From CALKHQ01 sp050329975 (lineage in GTDB: Bacteria > Pseudomonadota > Alphaproteobacteria > CALKHQ01), in NCBI GenBank assembly GCA_050329975.1, contig JBHJOG010000007.1, positions 1-32,181 on the forward strand: 32,181 nucleotides of DNA. Reading direction: 5' to 3'. Shown in pieces: positions 1 to 7,703 of this stretch. The position numbers were made by a program, and so were the translations under genes. Numbering within the stretch: the first letter of the stretch is position 1; every line of letters begins with the position of its first letter. Under the pieces are notes generated by a model that was given only the letters and a program-made list of their open reading frames with translations, did not search any database and was not told the origin of the DNA.

Positions 1-126
1 GCCGGCATCCAGGCCTGGTTCGAAGGCCTCGGCGACTGGCAGGTGGTCGGCATCGCCGAGAGCCCGATCACCGGGCCGGAAGGCAACCTGGAGTTCCTGA
101 TCGCCGCCCGGCACAGCGATGGCTGA
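1..126 (+). CDS. tlyA: TlyA-type rRNA 2'-O-methyltransferase, C-terminal fragment
   Basis: Only the last 41 codons are inside the window; the gene starts upstream. The fragment contains SPITGPEGNLEFLIAAR, which matches the conserved SPI.GP.GN.EFL ending of the TlyA (hemolysin A/FtsJ-like) family, enzymes that 2'-O-methylate cytidines in 16S and 23S rRNA in the cytoplasm. The stop codon overlaps the next start by 8 bases, so the two rRNA methyltransferase genes are probably co-translated. The assignment rests on this short tail alone. Confidence 0.75.
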   Translation, partial: AGIQAWFEGLGDWQVVGIAESPITGPEGNLEFLIAARHSDG

Positions 127-1387
127 GCCGACCGCCGTGACCATCGAGCGGCTCGGCGCCCAGGGCGATGGGCTCGCGCATGCGGACGGGCGTCGGCTGA
201 TCGTGCCCTTCGCCCTGCCCGGGGAAGTTGTGTCGGTGGGTGCGTGGGTACGCCGGGGCGACGCGGCGTCGGCCTCCGCGGCGGAGATTCAGCAGCCCTC
301 CCCACACCGAATCGAGCCGATTTGCCCGCATTTCGGCACCTGCGGCGGCTGCAGCATGCAGCACGCGGCGTCGGCGTTTTTTACGACGTGGCGTAGCGGT
401 CTCGTCGCCGAGGCGCTGGCCCATGCGGGGTTGGCGGCGCCGATCGCCCCGGCGATCCGCGCCTGGGGGTCCGGCCGGCGGCGCACCCGGCTGGCGGCGC
501 TGCGGCTGTTCGGCGGCCGGGTCGTGCTCGGCTACCACCGCCGCCGCGACCGCCAGATCGTCGACATCCGCGCCTGCCCGCAGGTCGCGCCGCCGCTGTT
601 CGCGCTCGCCGCCCCGCTGCGCCAGGCGATGGCGCGCGTGCTGAAGCAGCGCGAGGGGGCCGACGTCGCGGTCAGCATGACGGAGTCCGGGCTGGACGTG
701 CTGCTGGTCGGGCCGAAGGCGCTGCCGCTCGATGCCCGGCTGGCGCTGACCGCGCTGGCCGAAGCCGAGGATCTGGCGCGGATCTCCTGGCAGCCGGCCG
801 AGCGCGAGCCGCCGGAAACCGTGGCGCAGCGCCGGCTGCCGGTCGTCCACTTCGGCGGTTGCCCGGTTGCCCTGCCGCCGGACGCGTTCCTGCAGGCGAC
901 GGCCGAGGCGGAGGCGGCGATGGTCGGATTCGCGGCTGCCGCCTTCGCCGGCCGGCGCCATGTCGCCGACCTCTACGCCGGCTGCGGCGCCTTCGCCCTG
1001 CCGCTGACCGCAGTGGCCCGGGTGACGGCCTATGAGGCGGCGCCGGCGATGGTCGCGGCGCTGGACCAGGCGGCGCGGCTGGCGCAGATCAGCGGGCGGC
1101 TGACTGTCGAGCGCCGGGACCTGGAGCGCCGGCCGCTGCAGCCGGCGGAGCTGAAGGCGTTCGACGGGGTGCTGCTCGACCCGCCGCGGGCCGGCGCCGC
1201 CAACCAGTGCGCGACCCTGGCCGGCTCGGCGGTGCCGCTGGTGGTGATGGCGTCGTGCTACCCGCCCAGCTTCGCCCGCGACGCCCGCACGCTGGTCGAC
1301 GGCGGCTATCGCCTGGTCGCGGTGCAGCCGGTGGACCAGTTCGGCTGGTCGCACCATGTCGAGCTGATCAGCCGGTTTGAGCGTTGA
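119..1387 (+). CDS. rlmD: 23S rRNA (uracil-5-)-methyltransferase, RlmD/RumA family
   Basis: A 422-residue class I SAM-dependent RNA methyltransferase that forms 5-methyluridine in 23S rRNA. An N-terminal TRAM-like domain (about residues 1-60) precedes a 4Fe-4S cysteine set: C69, C75, C78 (CPHFGTCGGC) and probably C153. The Rossmann domain carries LYAGCGAFALPL (about 285-296) and the DPPRAG motif (354-359). The catalytic cysteine is C380 in the ASCYPPSFARD motif, and the usual C-terminal glutamate lies in HHVELISRF. The start overlaps the tlyA stop by 8 bases. Family members are annotated RlmD, RumA or RlmCD; which uridine is modified cannot be told from sequence. Confidence 0.9.
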   Translation: MAEPTAVTIERLGAQGDGLAHADGRRLIVPFALPGEVVSVGAWVRRGDAASASAAEIQQPSPHRIEPICPHFGTCGGCSMQHAASAFFTTWRSGLVAEALAHAGLAAPIAPAIRAWGSGRRRTRLAALRLFGGRVVLGYHRRRDRQIVDIRACPQVAPPLFALAAPLRQAMARVLKQREGADVAVSMTESGLDVLLVGPKALPLDARLALTALAEAEDLARISWQPAEREPPETVAQRRLPVVHFGGCPVALPPDAFLQATAEAEAAMVGFAAAAFAGRRHVADLYAGCGAFALPLTAVARVTAYEAAPAMVAALDQAARLAQISGRLTVERRDLERRPLQPAELKAFDGVLLDPPRAGAANQCATLAGSAVPLVVMASCYPPSFARDARTLVDGGYRLVAVQPVDQFGWSHHVELISRFER

Positions 1388-1419
1388 CCGCCGGCGGCGG
1401 CCGCACCGATGATGGGCCG

Positions 1420-2844
1420 ATGAACGCGAACCCGCCCCCGACCCTGATCCAGGCGCTGAAGGAGGCCGTCGGCCCGAAGGGCTTCCTCGAGCAGCCGGAC
1501 GCGACCGCCCGCTACCTGCGCGACGAGCGCGACCTGTTCCACGGCGCCAGCCCGATCGTGCTGCGGCCCGACTCCACCGCGGCGGTGGCCGAGGCGGTGC
1601 GGCTGTGCGCGGCGGAAGGCGTCGGCATCGTGCCCCAGGGCGGCAACACCGGTTATGTCGGCGGCGCCACGCCCAGCGCGGACGGCAGCCAGGTCCTGCT
1701 GTCGCTGGAGCGGATGAACCGGGTGCGCGCCGTCGACCCGCTGGACAACACCATCGTCGTCGAAGCCGGCTGCATCCTGCTGTCGGTGCAGGCGGCCGCC
1801 GCCGAGGTCGACCGCCTGTTCCCGCTGAGCCTGGGCGCGGAAGGCAGCTGCCAGATCGGCGGCAACCTGTCGACCAATGCCGGCGGCACCCAGGTGCTGC
1901 GCTACGGCAACATGCGCGACCTGGTGCTGGGGCTGGAGGTGGTGCTGCCCGACGGCCGGGTGTGGAACGGGCTCAACCGGCTGCGCAAGAACAACACCGG
2001 CTACGACCTGAAGCAGCTGTTCATCGGCGGCGAGGGCACGCTCGGCATCATCACCGCCGCCGTGCTGAAGCTGTTCCCGGCGGTGAAGGATAGCTGCGTC
2101 TGCTGGCTGGCGGTCGCCTCGCCGGAGGCGGCACTGCGGCTGCTCGCCCGGATGCAGGCGGCGAGCGGCGAGTGCGTCACCAGCTTCGAATATGTCCAGC
2201 GCGGCTGCGTCGACATGGTGCTCGCCCATGTCGACGGCACCGGCGACCCGCTGCCGGAGCGCTACGAGCACTACGTGCTCTGCGAGTTGACCAGCGCGCA
2301 TGCCGGCGCCGGGCTGCAGCAACTGGCCGAGGCCGCGCTCGAGCAGGCCTTCGCCGCCGAGGAGGTGCTGGACGGCACCATCGCCGCCAGCGAGGCGCAG
2401 ACCGCCGCCCTGTGGCGGCTGCGCGAGACGATCCCGGAGGCGACGAAGAAGGCCGGGGCGACGATCAAGCACGACGTCTCGGTACCGGTGTCGGCGGTGC
2501 CGCGCTTCCTCAGCCAGGCGACGCCGCTGGTGGAGGCGGCGCTGCCGGGCGTCCGGGTCACCCCGTTCGGCCACCTCGGCGACGGCAACATCCATTACAA
2601 CCTGAGCCAGCCCGAGGTCGGCGACGCCGCCGCCTTCCTCGCCGAGACAAGTCGGGTGAACGGGTTGGTTCATGACCTGGTGCATGTGCTGGGCGGCAGC
2701 TTCAGCGCCGAGCACGGCGTCGGCGCGCTGAAGAAGGCCGAACTGGTCGCCTATCACTCTGCCGAAACGCTGGACCTGATGCGGGCGGTGAAGGCGGCGT
2801 TGGACCCGAAGGGCCTGATGAACCCGGGGAAGATGCTCGACTGA
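1420..2844 (+). CDS. FAD-linked D-2-hydroxyacid (D-2-hydroxyglutarate-like) dehydrogenase
   Basis: A 474-residue flavoprotein of the GlcD/D2HGDH group, which oxidises D-2-hydroxyacids to 2-oxoacids. The FAD-binding PCMH domain shows VPQGGNTGYVGG (71-82), GGNLSTNAGG and GGEGTLGIITAA. The C-terminal oxidase domain has the metal-site motif GHLGDGNIHYN near residue 383 and SAEHGVG near 429. I chose ATG 1420; a TTG at 1384 would add 12 residues of proline/glycine-free but non-conserved sequence and overlap rlmD. It follows rlmD by 32 bases on the same strand and may be co-transcribed, though the functions are unrelated. D-2-hydroxyglutarate is the most likely substrate, but D-lactate or another D-hydroxyacid is possible. 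Confidence 0.85.
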   Translation: MNANPPPTLIQALKEAVGPKGFLEQPDATARYLRDERDLFHGASPIVLRPDSTAAVAEAVRLCAAEGVGIVPQGGNTGYVGGATPSADGSQVLLSLERMNRVRAVDPLDNTIVVEAGCILLSVQAAAAEVDRLFPLSLGAEGSCQIGGNLSTNAGGTQVLRYGNMRDLVLGLEVVLPDGRVWNGLNRLRKNNTGYDLKQLFIGGEGTLGIITAAVLKLFPAVKDSCVCWLAVASPEAALRLLARMQAASGECVTSFEYVQRGCVDMVLAHVDGTGDPLPERYEHYVLCELTSAHAGAGLQQLAEAALEQAFAAEEVLDGTIAASEAQTAALWRLRETIPEATKKAGATIKHDVSVPVSAVPRFLSQATPLVEAALPGVRVTPFGHLGDGNIHYNLSQPEVGDAAAFLAETSRVNGLVHDLVHVLGGSFSAEHGVGALKKAELVAYHSAETLDLMRAVKAALDPKGLMNPGKMLD

Positions 2845-2859
2845 CCGGTTCCGCCGCGC

Positions 2860-3390
2860 TCAGTGATCCGCGGCGGCGTCGAGATAGAGCGGCAGCCGGC
2901 CCGGGTGCTTGGGGTCGGTCAGCACGGGGTCGAACAGCAGGAACAGCATGTCGGCATGGCCGCCGGTGCGGGTCATCGGCAGGATCAGGCGCCAGTACAT
3001 CAGGTCCGGTCCGTTCGCGCAGGTTGTCAACGGAACGACGACGATATCGACGTTGGGCGCCGCATCGCATGCTGCGCGCTCATAAGCCGGCAGTTGCCGC
3101 TGCAGGTGGGCGGGGGTGTAGACCTCGTCGAACCACCGTCCGGTGGAATCGGTACGGAAATAGTCGGCGACGCCGGTACCGACGAGGCGGTGGCGATAGC
3201 GCCGGACGCCGCCGTGCCATCTGACGTCGACCAGGTTGACGTTCGGCAGCAGCGGAAGGATCGCGCCCGGGTCGAAGTCCTCGCGACGCGGCAGCCCGGC
3301 TCCGGGGCGCAGCGCCTCCCAGTAGTCATATGCGCGGCGCAGGTGGTCGGTCGGAAGGCTGCCGCGTGCCGGATCGACGATGAAACCCAT
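2860..3390 (-). CDS. PAS_5 domain protein
   Basis: A 176-residue cytoplasmic protein resembling the alphaproteobacterial PAS_5 (PF07310) family. The typical opening pattern, an aromatic-rich helix followed by ILPxLPNVNLVDV and a beta region with RYRHRLVGTGVADYF, is visible. PAS_5 proteins are presumed small-ligand sensors without an attached output domain, and the function is unknown. The start at 3390 is chosen because GGAG lies six bases upstream; an upstream ATG at 3435 lacks such a site. The gene ends 15 bases from the convergent dehydrogenase gene. Confidence 0.7.
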   Translation of the reverse strand: MGFIVDPARGSLPTDHLRRAYDYWEALRPGAGLPRREDFDPGAILPLLPNVNLVDVRWHGGVRRYRHRLVGTGVADYFRTDSTGRWFDEVYTPAHLQRQLPAYERAACDAAPNVDIVVVPLTTCANGPDLMYWRLILPMTRTGGHADMLFLLFDPVLTDPKHPGRLPLYLDAAADH

Positions 3391-3536
3391 GGGTGCTCCG
3401 CCTCGACGCGCCAGCCGTTGCGCGCGAGCCGGCATCCTAGGCCCGGGGGCTTAACAAGGACATACCGGCCCGGCACCCGGCGGCGCAGGCCCGTGGCTCA
3501 GTCCAACCGCTTCAGCCTGGCGTTCTCGTCCCTCAA

Positions 3537-3561
3537 GCGCCCGACCGGAGCGGCCGGGCGC
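3537..3561 (-). terminator. possible hairpin downstream of the AztD-ZinT gene
   Basis: GCGCCCG and CGGGCGC form a 7-bp stem with further pairing inside after one mismatch. It lies 26 bases past the stop of the zinc protein gene. No T-run follows on the minus strand, so termination is uncertain. Confidence 0.3.
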
Positions 3562-3586
3562 AGAGGATGTGAGCGGGAGGTCTCGG

Positions 3587-5365
3587 TCAGTGCGCCATCA
3601 TCTCGGCGATGATCTGCTCCGCATTCAAGGCGGCGGGATAGTAGGTCGGCCAGTTCGTCAGTTCCTCCAGCAGGGCGGCGCGGTCATCGCCCCAGTAGAG
3701 GTGATAGTGGTCGGCCGCCTCGGGCGCGATCTTGTGGTCGCTGAACTGGATGTATCGCGGGGCGGCTTCGTCGCCCCCGGTCTTCTCGAAGATGAAGCGC
3801 ACGCCGCGATTGCCCCTCGGATAGGTCAGGATTTCGTAGCCGTCGCTTGCGTATCTGGCCGCGAGCGACGTCCCGTCCGAATGGAAGGTGACGGTGTCGC
3901 CCTCGATCGTGATCCGGTCGACGTTGGTCCGGTATCCGAATTCGTAATAAGCCCGATAGTCCTCGGCGCTCTGGTCGCCGTCCTCGGCCTTGTGAGCCAT
4001 CACCGGATCGAGCGTTCCATCCAGCAGATAGGGATAGACCGACTGCCAATCTCCGGCCCAGTCGGACAGAGACCGGTCGCTGATCTGGTCGTCCTCGAAG
4101 TAGCCCCGGTAGATCTGGTCGTCGTCGTGATCGTGCGCATGTGCGTGCGCGTCATGGTCCTCATGGTCGTGAACGGCTCCGCTGCCGCCGACAGCGACGA
4201 CGTTGAAGGGCGTGCCGTCGATCGCGATCTCGCGGTCGACCTCGAAGGTCGACGCGTTGACCAGCAGCAGTTTGCCGGCGAGCGGGTCGGTGACGACGAC
4301 ATGATCGCCGGCCACCGCCACGCGCGGCCGCGGATCGCTCCAGTGGCCATCCATGGAGTAGGGCTCGGTCAGCGCCACCGACTGCGTCAGCGAGCCGGAC
4401 AGCACGTCGATCTGGCGCAGCTGGCCATCCTCGGTGAAGACATAGGCGAAGCGAGCCCGGATCGGGTCGACGGCGAAGTGAACGCGCCGGGTCGGCAGTT
4501 CGACGAGCCGGAACGCCTCGGCCTCGCTGGGGTCGATCAGCACCACGGCGCTGGCGCCGTAATTGCCGAGGAAGTACTGCAGCCCGCGACCGCCGATCAC
4601 GGTCGTCGACTTCCCCTCGGGAAGCGAGTCGGCATAGGCGAGATGCTCGATCTCGGGAACGCCGCGAGAGGAGTGGACGACCAGCAGACCGGTAGCGCAG
4701 GCAAAGACCGTGAGATTGCCCGACGACGCCTCGCCGTGCAGATCGGAGCACGCCGCGAGTTCGCCGACTTGCGCGCCGGTGCTGTCCAGGACCTTGATTC
4801 CGATGGGCAGCTTGGACGGGTCATCGGGATGTGGCTCCGAAACCAGATCATGGTCGCCATAGGCGATGACCACGCCATGATGCGGGGCGCCGGAATCGAC
4901 CTCGCGGGTTACAGCATGGCCTTCGAGCGCCTCGTGCTCTTCGAAGATGCGCGCCTTGCCCTCGTGGTCGAAGAAGACGGCCCAGTGTCCGTCATGCTCG
5001 ACGAAGTGGACGGGGTATTCGCCGGGAAACTCGGCGCCGGTCAGGCGAGGCGGATCGATGTCGATATCGGCATGGTCGCCGTGATCGTGGAAGGCAATGC
5101 CGGTCGCGATGGTCGTCACCACGTTGGCCGAACCCTGAACGGCATAGACGGCTTCGCCGCTGTCGCTGCGATAGAGCGTTGCCGGCCCCGTGAGGTCGAA
5201 GGTCTCGATCGCGTCACCTTCGATCGCGTCGATGGCGTAGACGACCGGCTTGGCGTGATCGGAAATGAAGAGCCGCCAGGCGGTCACGTCTTCATCGGCC
5301 AGGGCGTGCCCCGCCAGCCCGGCCATCAGTGCGAGCACCGAAACGCCCATGATCGGTCTTGTCAT
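3587..5365 (-). CDS. Periplasmic zinc protein: AztD-like metallochaperone fused to ZinT
   Basis: A 592-residue exported protein. Residues 1-23 form a signal peptide (hydrophobic core ending AGHALA|DED). Residues about 25-395 resemble AztD, the beta-propeller zinc metallochaperone that loads AztC in the AztABCD uptake system; a metal-binding loop HDHGDH is at 93-98 and there are two cysteines, C206 and C223. A His/Asp linker, HDHEDHDAHAHAHDHDDD, spans about 399-416. Residues 430-592 are a complete ZinT domain (WAGDWQSVYPYL ... NWPTYYP ... EEMM-like end) with the three expected zinc ligands H544, H553 and H555. AztD and ZinT are normally separate proteins. GGAGG seven bases upstream supports ATG 5365. 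No aztABC genes are in the window. A role in periplasmic zinc capture or delivery under zinc limitation is inferred. Confidence 0.85.
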   Translation of the reverse strand: MTRPIMGVSVLALMAGLAGHALADEDVTAWRLFISDHAKPVVYAIDAIEGDAIETFDLTGPATLYRSDSGEAVYAVQGSANVVTTIATGIAFHDHGDHADIDIDPPRLTGAEFPGEYPVHFVEHDGHWAVFFDHEGKARIFEEHEALEGHAVTREVDSGAPHHGVVIAYGDHDLVSEPHPDDPSKLPIGIKVLDSTGAQVGELAACSDLHGEASSGNLTVFACATGLLVVHSSRGVPEIEHLAYADSLPEGKSTTVIGGRGLQYFLGNYGASAVVLIDPSEAEAFRLVELPTRRVHFAVDPIRARFAYVFTEDGQLRQIDVLSGSLTQSVALTEPYSMDGHWSDPRPRVAVAGDHVVVTDPLAGKLLLVNASTFEVDREIAIDGTPFNVVAVGGSGAVHDHEDHDAHAHAHDHDDDQIYRGYFEDDQISDRSLSDWAGDWQSVYPYLLDGTLDPVMAHKAEDGDQSAEDYRAYYEFGYRTNVDRITIEGDTVTFHSDGTSLAARYASDGYEILTYPRGNRGVRFIFEKTGGDEAAPRYIQFSDHKIAPEAADHYHLYWGDDRAALLEELTNWPTYYPAALNAEQIIAEMMAH

Positions 5366-5493
5366 GTGGATGCCTCCATAGTTTTCCGTGGGAAGAACGG
5401 CGAGGCCTCCTTTCGGCCCCGCCAAGGGCACGATCAGTGCGCGGCGATGAGATTCAGCCTGACGTCCTCGGCCGTCGCCGGAGATACGTACCG

Positions 5494-5509
5494 AATGTTA
5501 TAACGACAC
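5494..5509. promoter_or_regulatory. Putative Zur operator, proximal
   Basis: AATGTTATAACGACAC contains the perfect palindrome GTTATAAC (5497-5504), the core of known Zur boxes of the form ATGTTATAACAT. It lies about 130 bases upstream of the AztD-ZinT start and inside the spacer of a possible promoter, a position suited to repression by zinc-loaded Zur. Confidence 0.5.
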
Positions 5510-5711
5510 AAAGCGTGGCGAGGCTGGGCAACGTCTTCATCGTGAGGTCCTTCAGGCGATGCGGTGAGAGGCGCGCGGGCGCAGGGTAATCAGCACGCCG
5601 CGCTCAGGTGGTGCACGGCCGGAGGCGCCCATATCCCAGCGTCAGGTCGTCAAAGTCGGGGCAAGCGTCTGACATGGATACCTTGCGGCACGCGCTTGGA
5701 TCGGGAGGCTC

Positions 5712-5731
5712 TGTGATGTTATGACATCACA
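5712..5731. promoter_or_regulatory. Putative Zur-like operator, distal
   Basis: TGTGATGTTATGACATCACA is an inverted repeat with eight paired bases on each side of TATG. The inner ATGTTATGACAT matches the Zur core at most positions. It lies about 350 bases upstream of the zinc protein and about 55 bases past the end of the hydantoinase operon. A GntR- or other HTH-family site is an alternative. Confidence 0.4.
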
Positions 5732-5786
5732 TCCAGGCCGACGCAAGACGGACTCCGGAATACTCATCGAGCGCTGCAAAGCGGAG

Positions 5787-5990
5787 TCAGTCCCGCTCCC
5801 GCGGCAGCGGCAGGCGCAGCTCGTTGCCCGTGTCGCGCAGCGCGGTCCAGTCGCGGCACCAGGGGGAGCAGAACTGGCGCGGGCTGCCGTCCGGCGCCGA
5901 AGCGGCGATCGGGGTGTCGTAGATCAGGACGCCGCAGCAGTCGCACTTGATATAGCGCTCGACATAGTAGCGCTTGTGGGCGAAGCGCAT
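5787..5990 (-). CDS. Small Cys-rich (zinc-ribbon-like) protein of the hydantoinase operon
   Basis: A 67-residue protein with two cysteine pairs, CDCC (C16, C18, C19) and CSPWC (C41, C45), which would suit one structural zinc site. Start ATG 5990 is supported by AAGGAGG eight bases upstream. It begins 13 bases after the hyuB stop, so it is the last gene of the operon. No function is assigned. By position it could be an accessory or assembly subunit of the HyuAB enzyme; that is inference. Confidence 0.7.
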   Translation of the reverse strand: MRFAHKRYYVERYIKCDCCGVLIYDTPIAASAPDGSPRQFCSPWCRDWTALRDTGNELRLPLPRERD

Positions 5991-6003
5991 CCCTCTGGCC
6001 TCC

Positions 6004-7683
6004 TTACGCGTAGGCTTTGCCGGCGACGTCAGGGCTGACCCAGCCCTCGGCGACGTCCTCCTCGACCCTGGCCCGGTCGCGGGCATGCGGGTCGCCCCAG
6101 CCGCCGCCGCCGCCGGTGGTGAGATGGATGCGGTCGCCGTCCTCCAGGGTGAGCCCGGCAAACTTGCTGGTCGAGCGCTTGTGCGCGTCCTCGACGGCGG
6201 TCACCCAGTCGTTGCGGCCGGCGCGCTGGATGAAGCAGCTGGCCTTGCCGGCGGAGCCGCCACCCTCCAGCCCCCAGGGCGCGAGCTTGTGGCGGTCGCT
6301 CATCAGGCTGACGGTGATCCGGTCGCGCGCCCGGTAGCGCTTGGTGACGCCCAGCCCGCCGCGGTTGAGGCCCGGCCCGCCGCTGTCGGGCACCAGGCTC
6401 ATCTCCTCGACCAGGAACGGGTAGCGGACTTCGAACACCTCGGTCGGCACCATCCGGCAGTTGCCGTTGATGCAGTTGACCGCGTTGTTGCCGTCGGCGA
6501 ACGGGCGGCCGCCCCAGCCGGCGGACAGGAAGTCGTAGCAGACGTAATAGTCGCCGCTGCGGGCATCGACGCCGCCGAACAGGAAGTTGCAGTGGGTCGC
6601 CGCATCGGTGGCGAAGCCGCGGTCGGGCCGGGCCTGGGCCAGCGCGCCGACCACGGTGTAGGCGATGCGCGGATGGGTCTCGGTGTTGCCGCCGACCGAG
6701 GGTGCGGGGAAGTCGACGTTCACCACCGTCCCCGGCGGCGCGATCACCTTGATCGGGCGGAAGCAGCCGGAGTTCTTCGGGATCGACGGGTCGGTGCAGT
6801 GCAGGATGGCGTTGAAGCTGGCCGACCAGGCGACGCCCAGCGTGGCGTTGATCGCGCCGCGGGCCTGGGCGTCCGAGCCGGTGAAGTCGATGACGATCTC
6901 GTCGCCCTGGATGTGGGTGGTGACCGCAATCCTGTAGGGACGGTCGTCGATGCCGTCGTCCTCCATGCAGTCCTCGAAATGGTAGTGGCCGTCGGGGAAG
7001 GCGGCGAGCTCGGCGCGCATCCGCTTCTCGGAATAGTCGAGCAGGTCCTCGCAGGTCCGCTGGAACACCGCCTTGCCGTATTTGCGGATCACTTCGAGCA
7101 GGCGCCGCTCGCCGAGGTCGACGGCGCTGATCAGCGCGCGGTAGTCGCCGTAGTTCTCGCGCGGGGTGCGCACGTTGGCGAGCAGCAGCTTCCAAACCTC
7201 GTCGTTGTCCTCGCCCCGCTTCATGATCTTGACCGGCGGCACCCGCAGGCCCTCGTGGAAGATCTCGGTCGCCTCGGCGGCGAAGCTGCCCGGCGCCGCG
7301 CCCCCGATCTCCGACACGTGGCCGATCGACACCGCATAGCCCATCAGCTCGCCGTCGAGGAAGATCGGCTTGAAGAAGGTGTGCTCGGGCGTGTGCAGCC
7401 CACCGCGATAGGGATCGTTGTGGACGATGACGTCGCCTTCCTCGATCGCCTCCTCGGCCAGCTCGCGCACCGAGGACTGGATCAGCAGCGGCATGCCGCC
7501 GATCTGCGCCGGGCAGAAGTCGGCGACCGCGATCATGTCGCCGCGGGCGGTGGCAAAGGCGCAGGTGAAGTCCAGCCCCTCGTTGAAGATCGTCGAATAG
7601 GACGTCTTCATCAGGGTGATGCCCATCTCCCGGCAGATCGCCACCATGGTCGATTCCAGGATCGTCATCGTCACCATGTCCAT
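6004..7683 (-). CDS. hyuB: Hydantoinase/oxoprolinase B subunit (HyuB family)
   Basis: A 559-residue protein of the N-methylhydantoinase B/acetone carboxylase alpha family. Diagnostic stretches are FNEGLDFTCAFATARGDMIA near the N-terminus, VHNDPYRGGLHTPEH, DFTGSDAQARGAINATLGV, and the late PDSGGPGLNRGGLGVTKRYR. With HyuA it hydrolyses five-membered cyclic amides (hydantoin or 5-oxoproline type) using ATP; the actual substrate is not readable. Start ATG 7683 has GGGAG about seven bases upstream and lies 20 bases after the hyuA stop. The same frame stays open upstream inside hyuA, but that part is a shadow and is excluded. Confidence 0.88.
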   Translation of the reverse strand: MDMVTMTILESTMVAICREMGITLMKTSYSTIFNEGLDFTCAFATARGDMIAVADFCPAQIGGMPLLIQSSVRELAEEAIEEGDVIVHNDPYRGGLHTPEHTFFKPIFLDGELMGYAVSIGHVSEIGGAAPGSFAAEATEIFHEGLRVPPVKIMKRGEDNDEVWKLLLANVRTPRENYGDYRALISAVDLGERRLLEVIRKYGKAVFQRTCEDLLDYSEKRMRAELAAFPDGHYHFEDCMEDDGIDDRPYRIAVTTHIQGDEIVIDFTGSDAQARGAINATLGVAWSASFNAILHCTDPSIPKNSGCFRPIKVIAPPGTVVNVDFPAPSVGGNTETHPRIAYTVVGALAQARPDRGFATDAATHCNFLFGGVDARSGDYYVCYDFLSAGWGGRPFADGNNAVNCINGNCRMVPTEVFEVRYPFLVEEMSLVPDSGGPGLNRGGLGVTKRYRARDRITVSLMSDRHKLAPWGLEGGGSAGKASCFIQRAGRNDWVTAVEDAHKRSTSKFAGLTLEDGDRIHLTTGGGGGWGDPHARDRARVEEDVAEGWVSPDVAGKAYA

Positions 7684-7703
7684 GCGCGGTCTCCCCCTGC
7701 GCC

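Larger units (their letters stand above)
5366..5786 (-). promoter_or_regulatory. 421-bp gene-free upstream region of the zinc protein
   Basis: No convincing gene is present on either strand. It holds two palindromes of Zur-box character (annotated separately) and, on the minus strand, TTGTGT (5506-5511) about 17 bases before CGTATC, a weak -35/-10 candidate whose spacer contains the proximal palindrome. A minus-strand reading frame that ends in ...LNLIAAH just before the gene has no credible start. Confidence 0.5.

Noticed and set aside
68..2757. Long minus-strand open frames opposite rlmD and the dehydrogenase gene
   Set aside because: Composition is Arg/Gln/His-rich low-complexity typical of antisense frames in GC-rich DNA; the plus-strand frames carry complete family motifs.
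3569..5503. 644-codon plus-strand open frame opposite the AztD-ZinT gene
   Set aside because: The minus-strand frame has a signal peptide, ribosome site and full ZinT motifs; the plus frame has no recognisable domain and is a mirror of it.
5430..5510. Minus-strand frame ending LNLIAAH just before the AztD-ZinT gene, considered as a gene tail
   Set aside because: Only about 28 codons, no start or upstream homology, and it runs through the putative promoter and Zur site.
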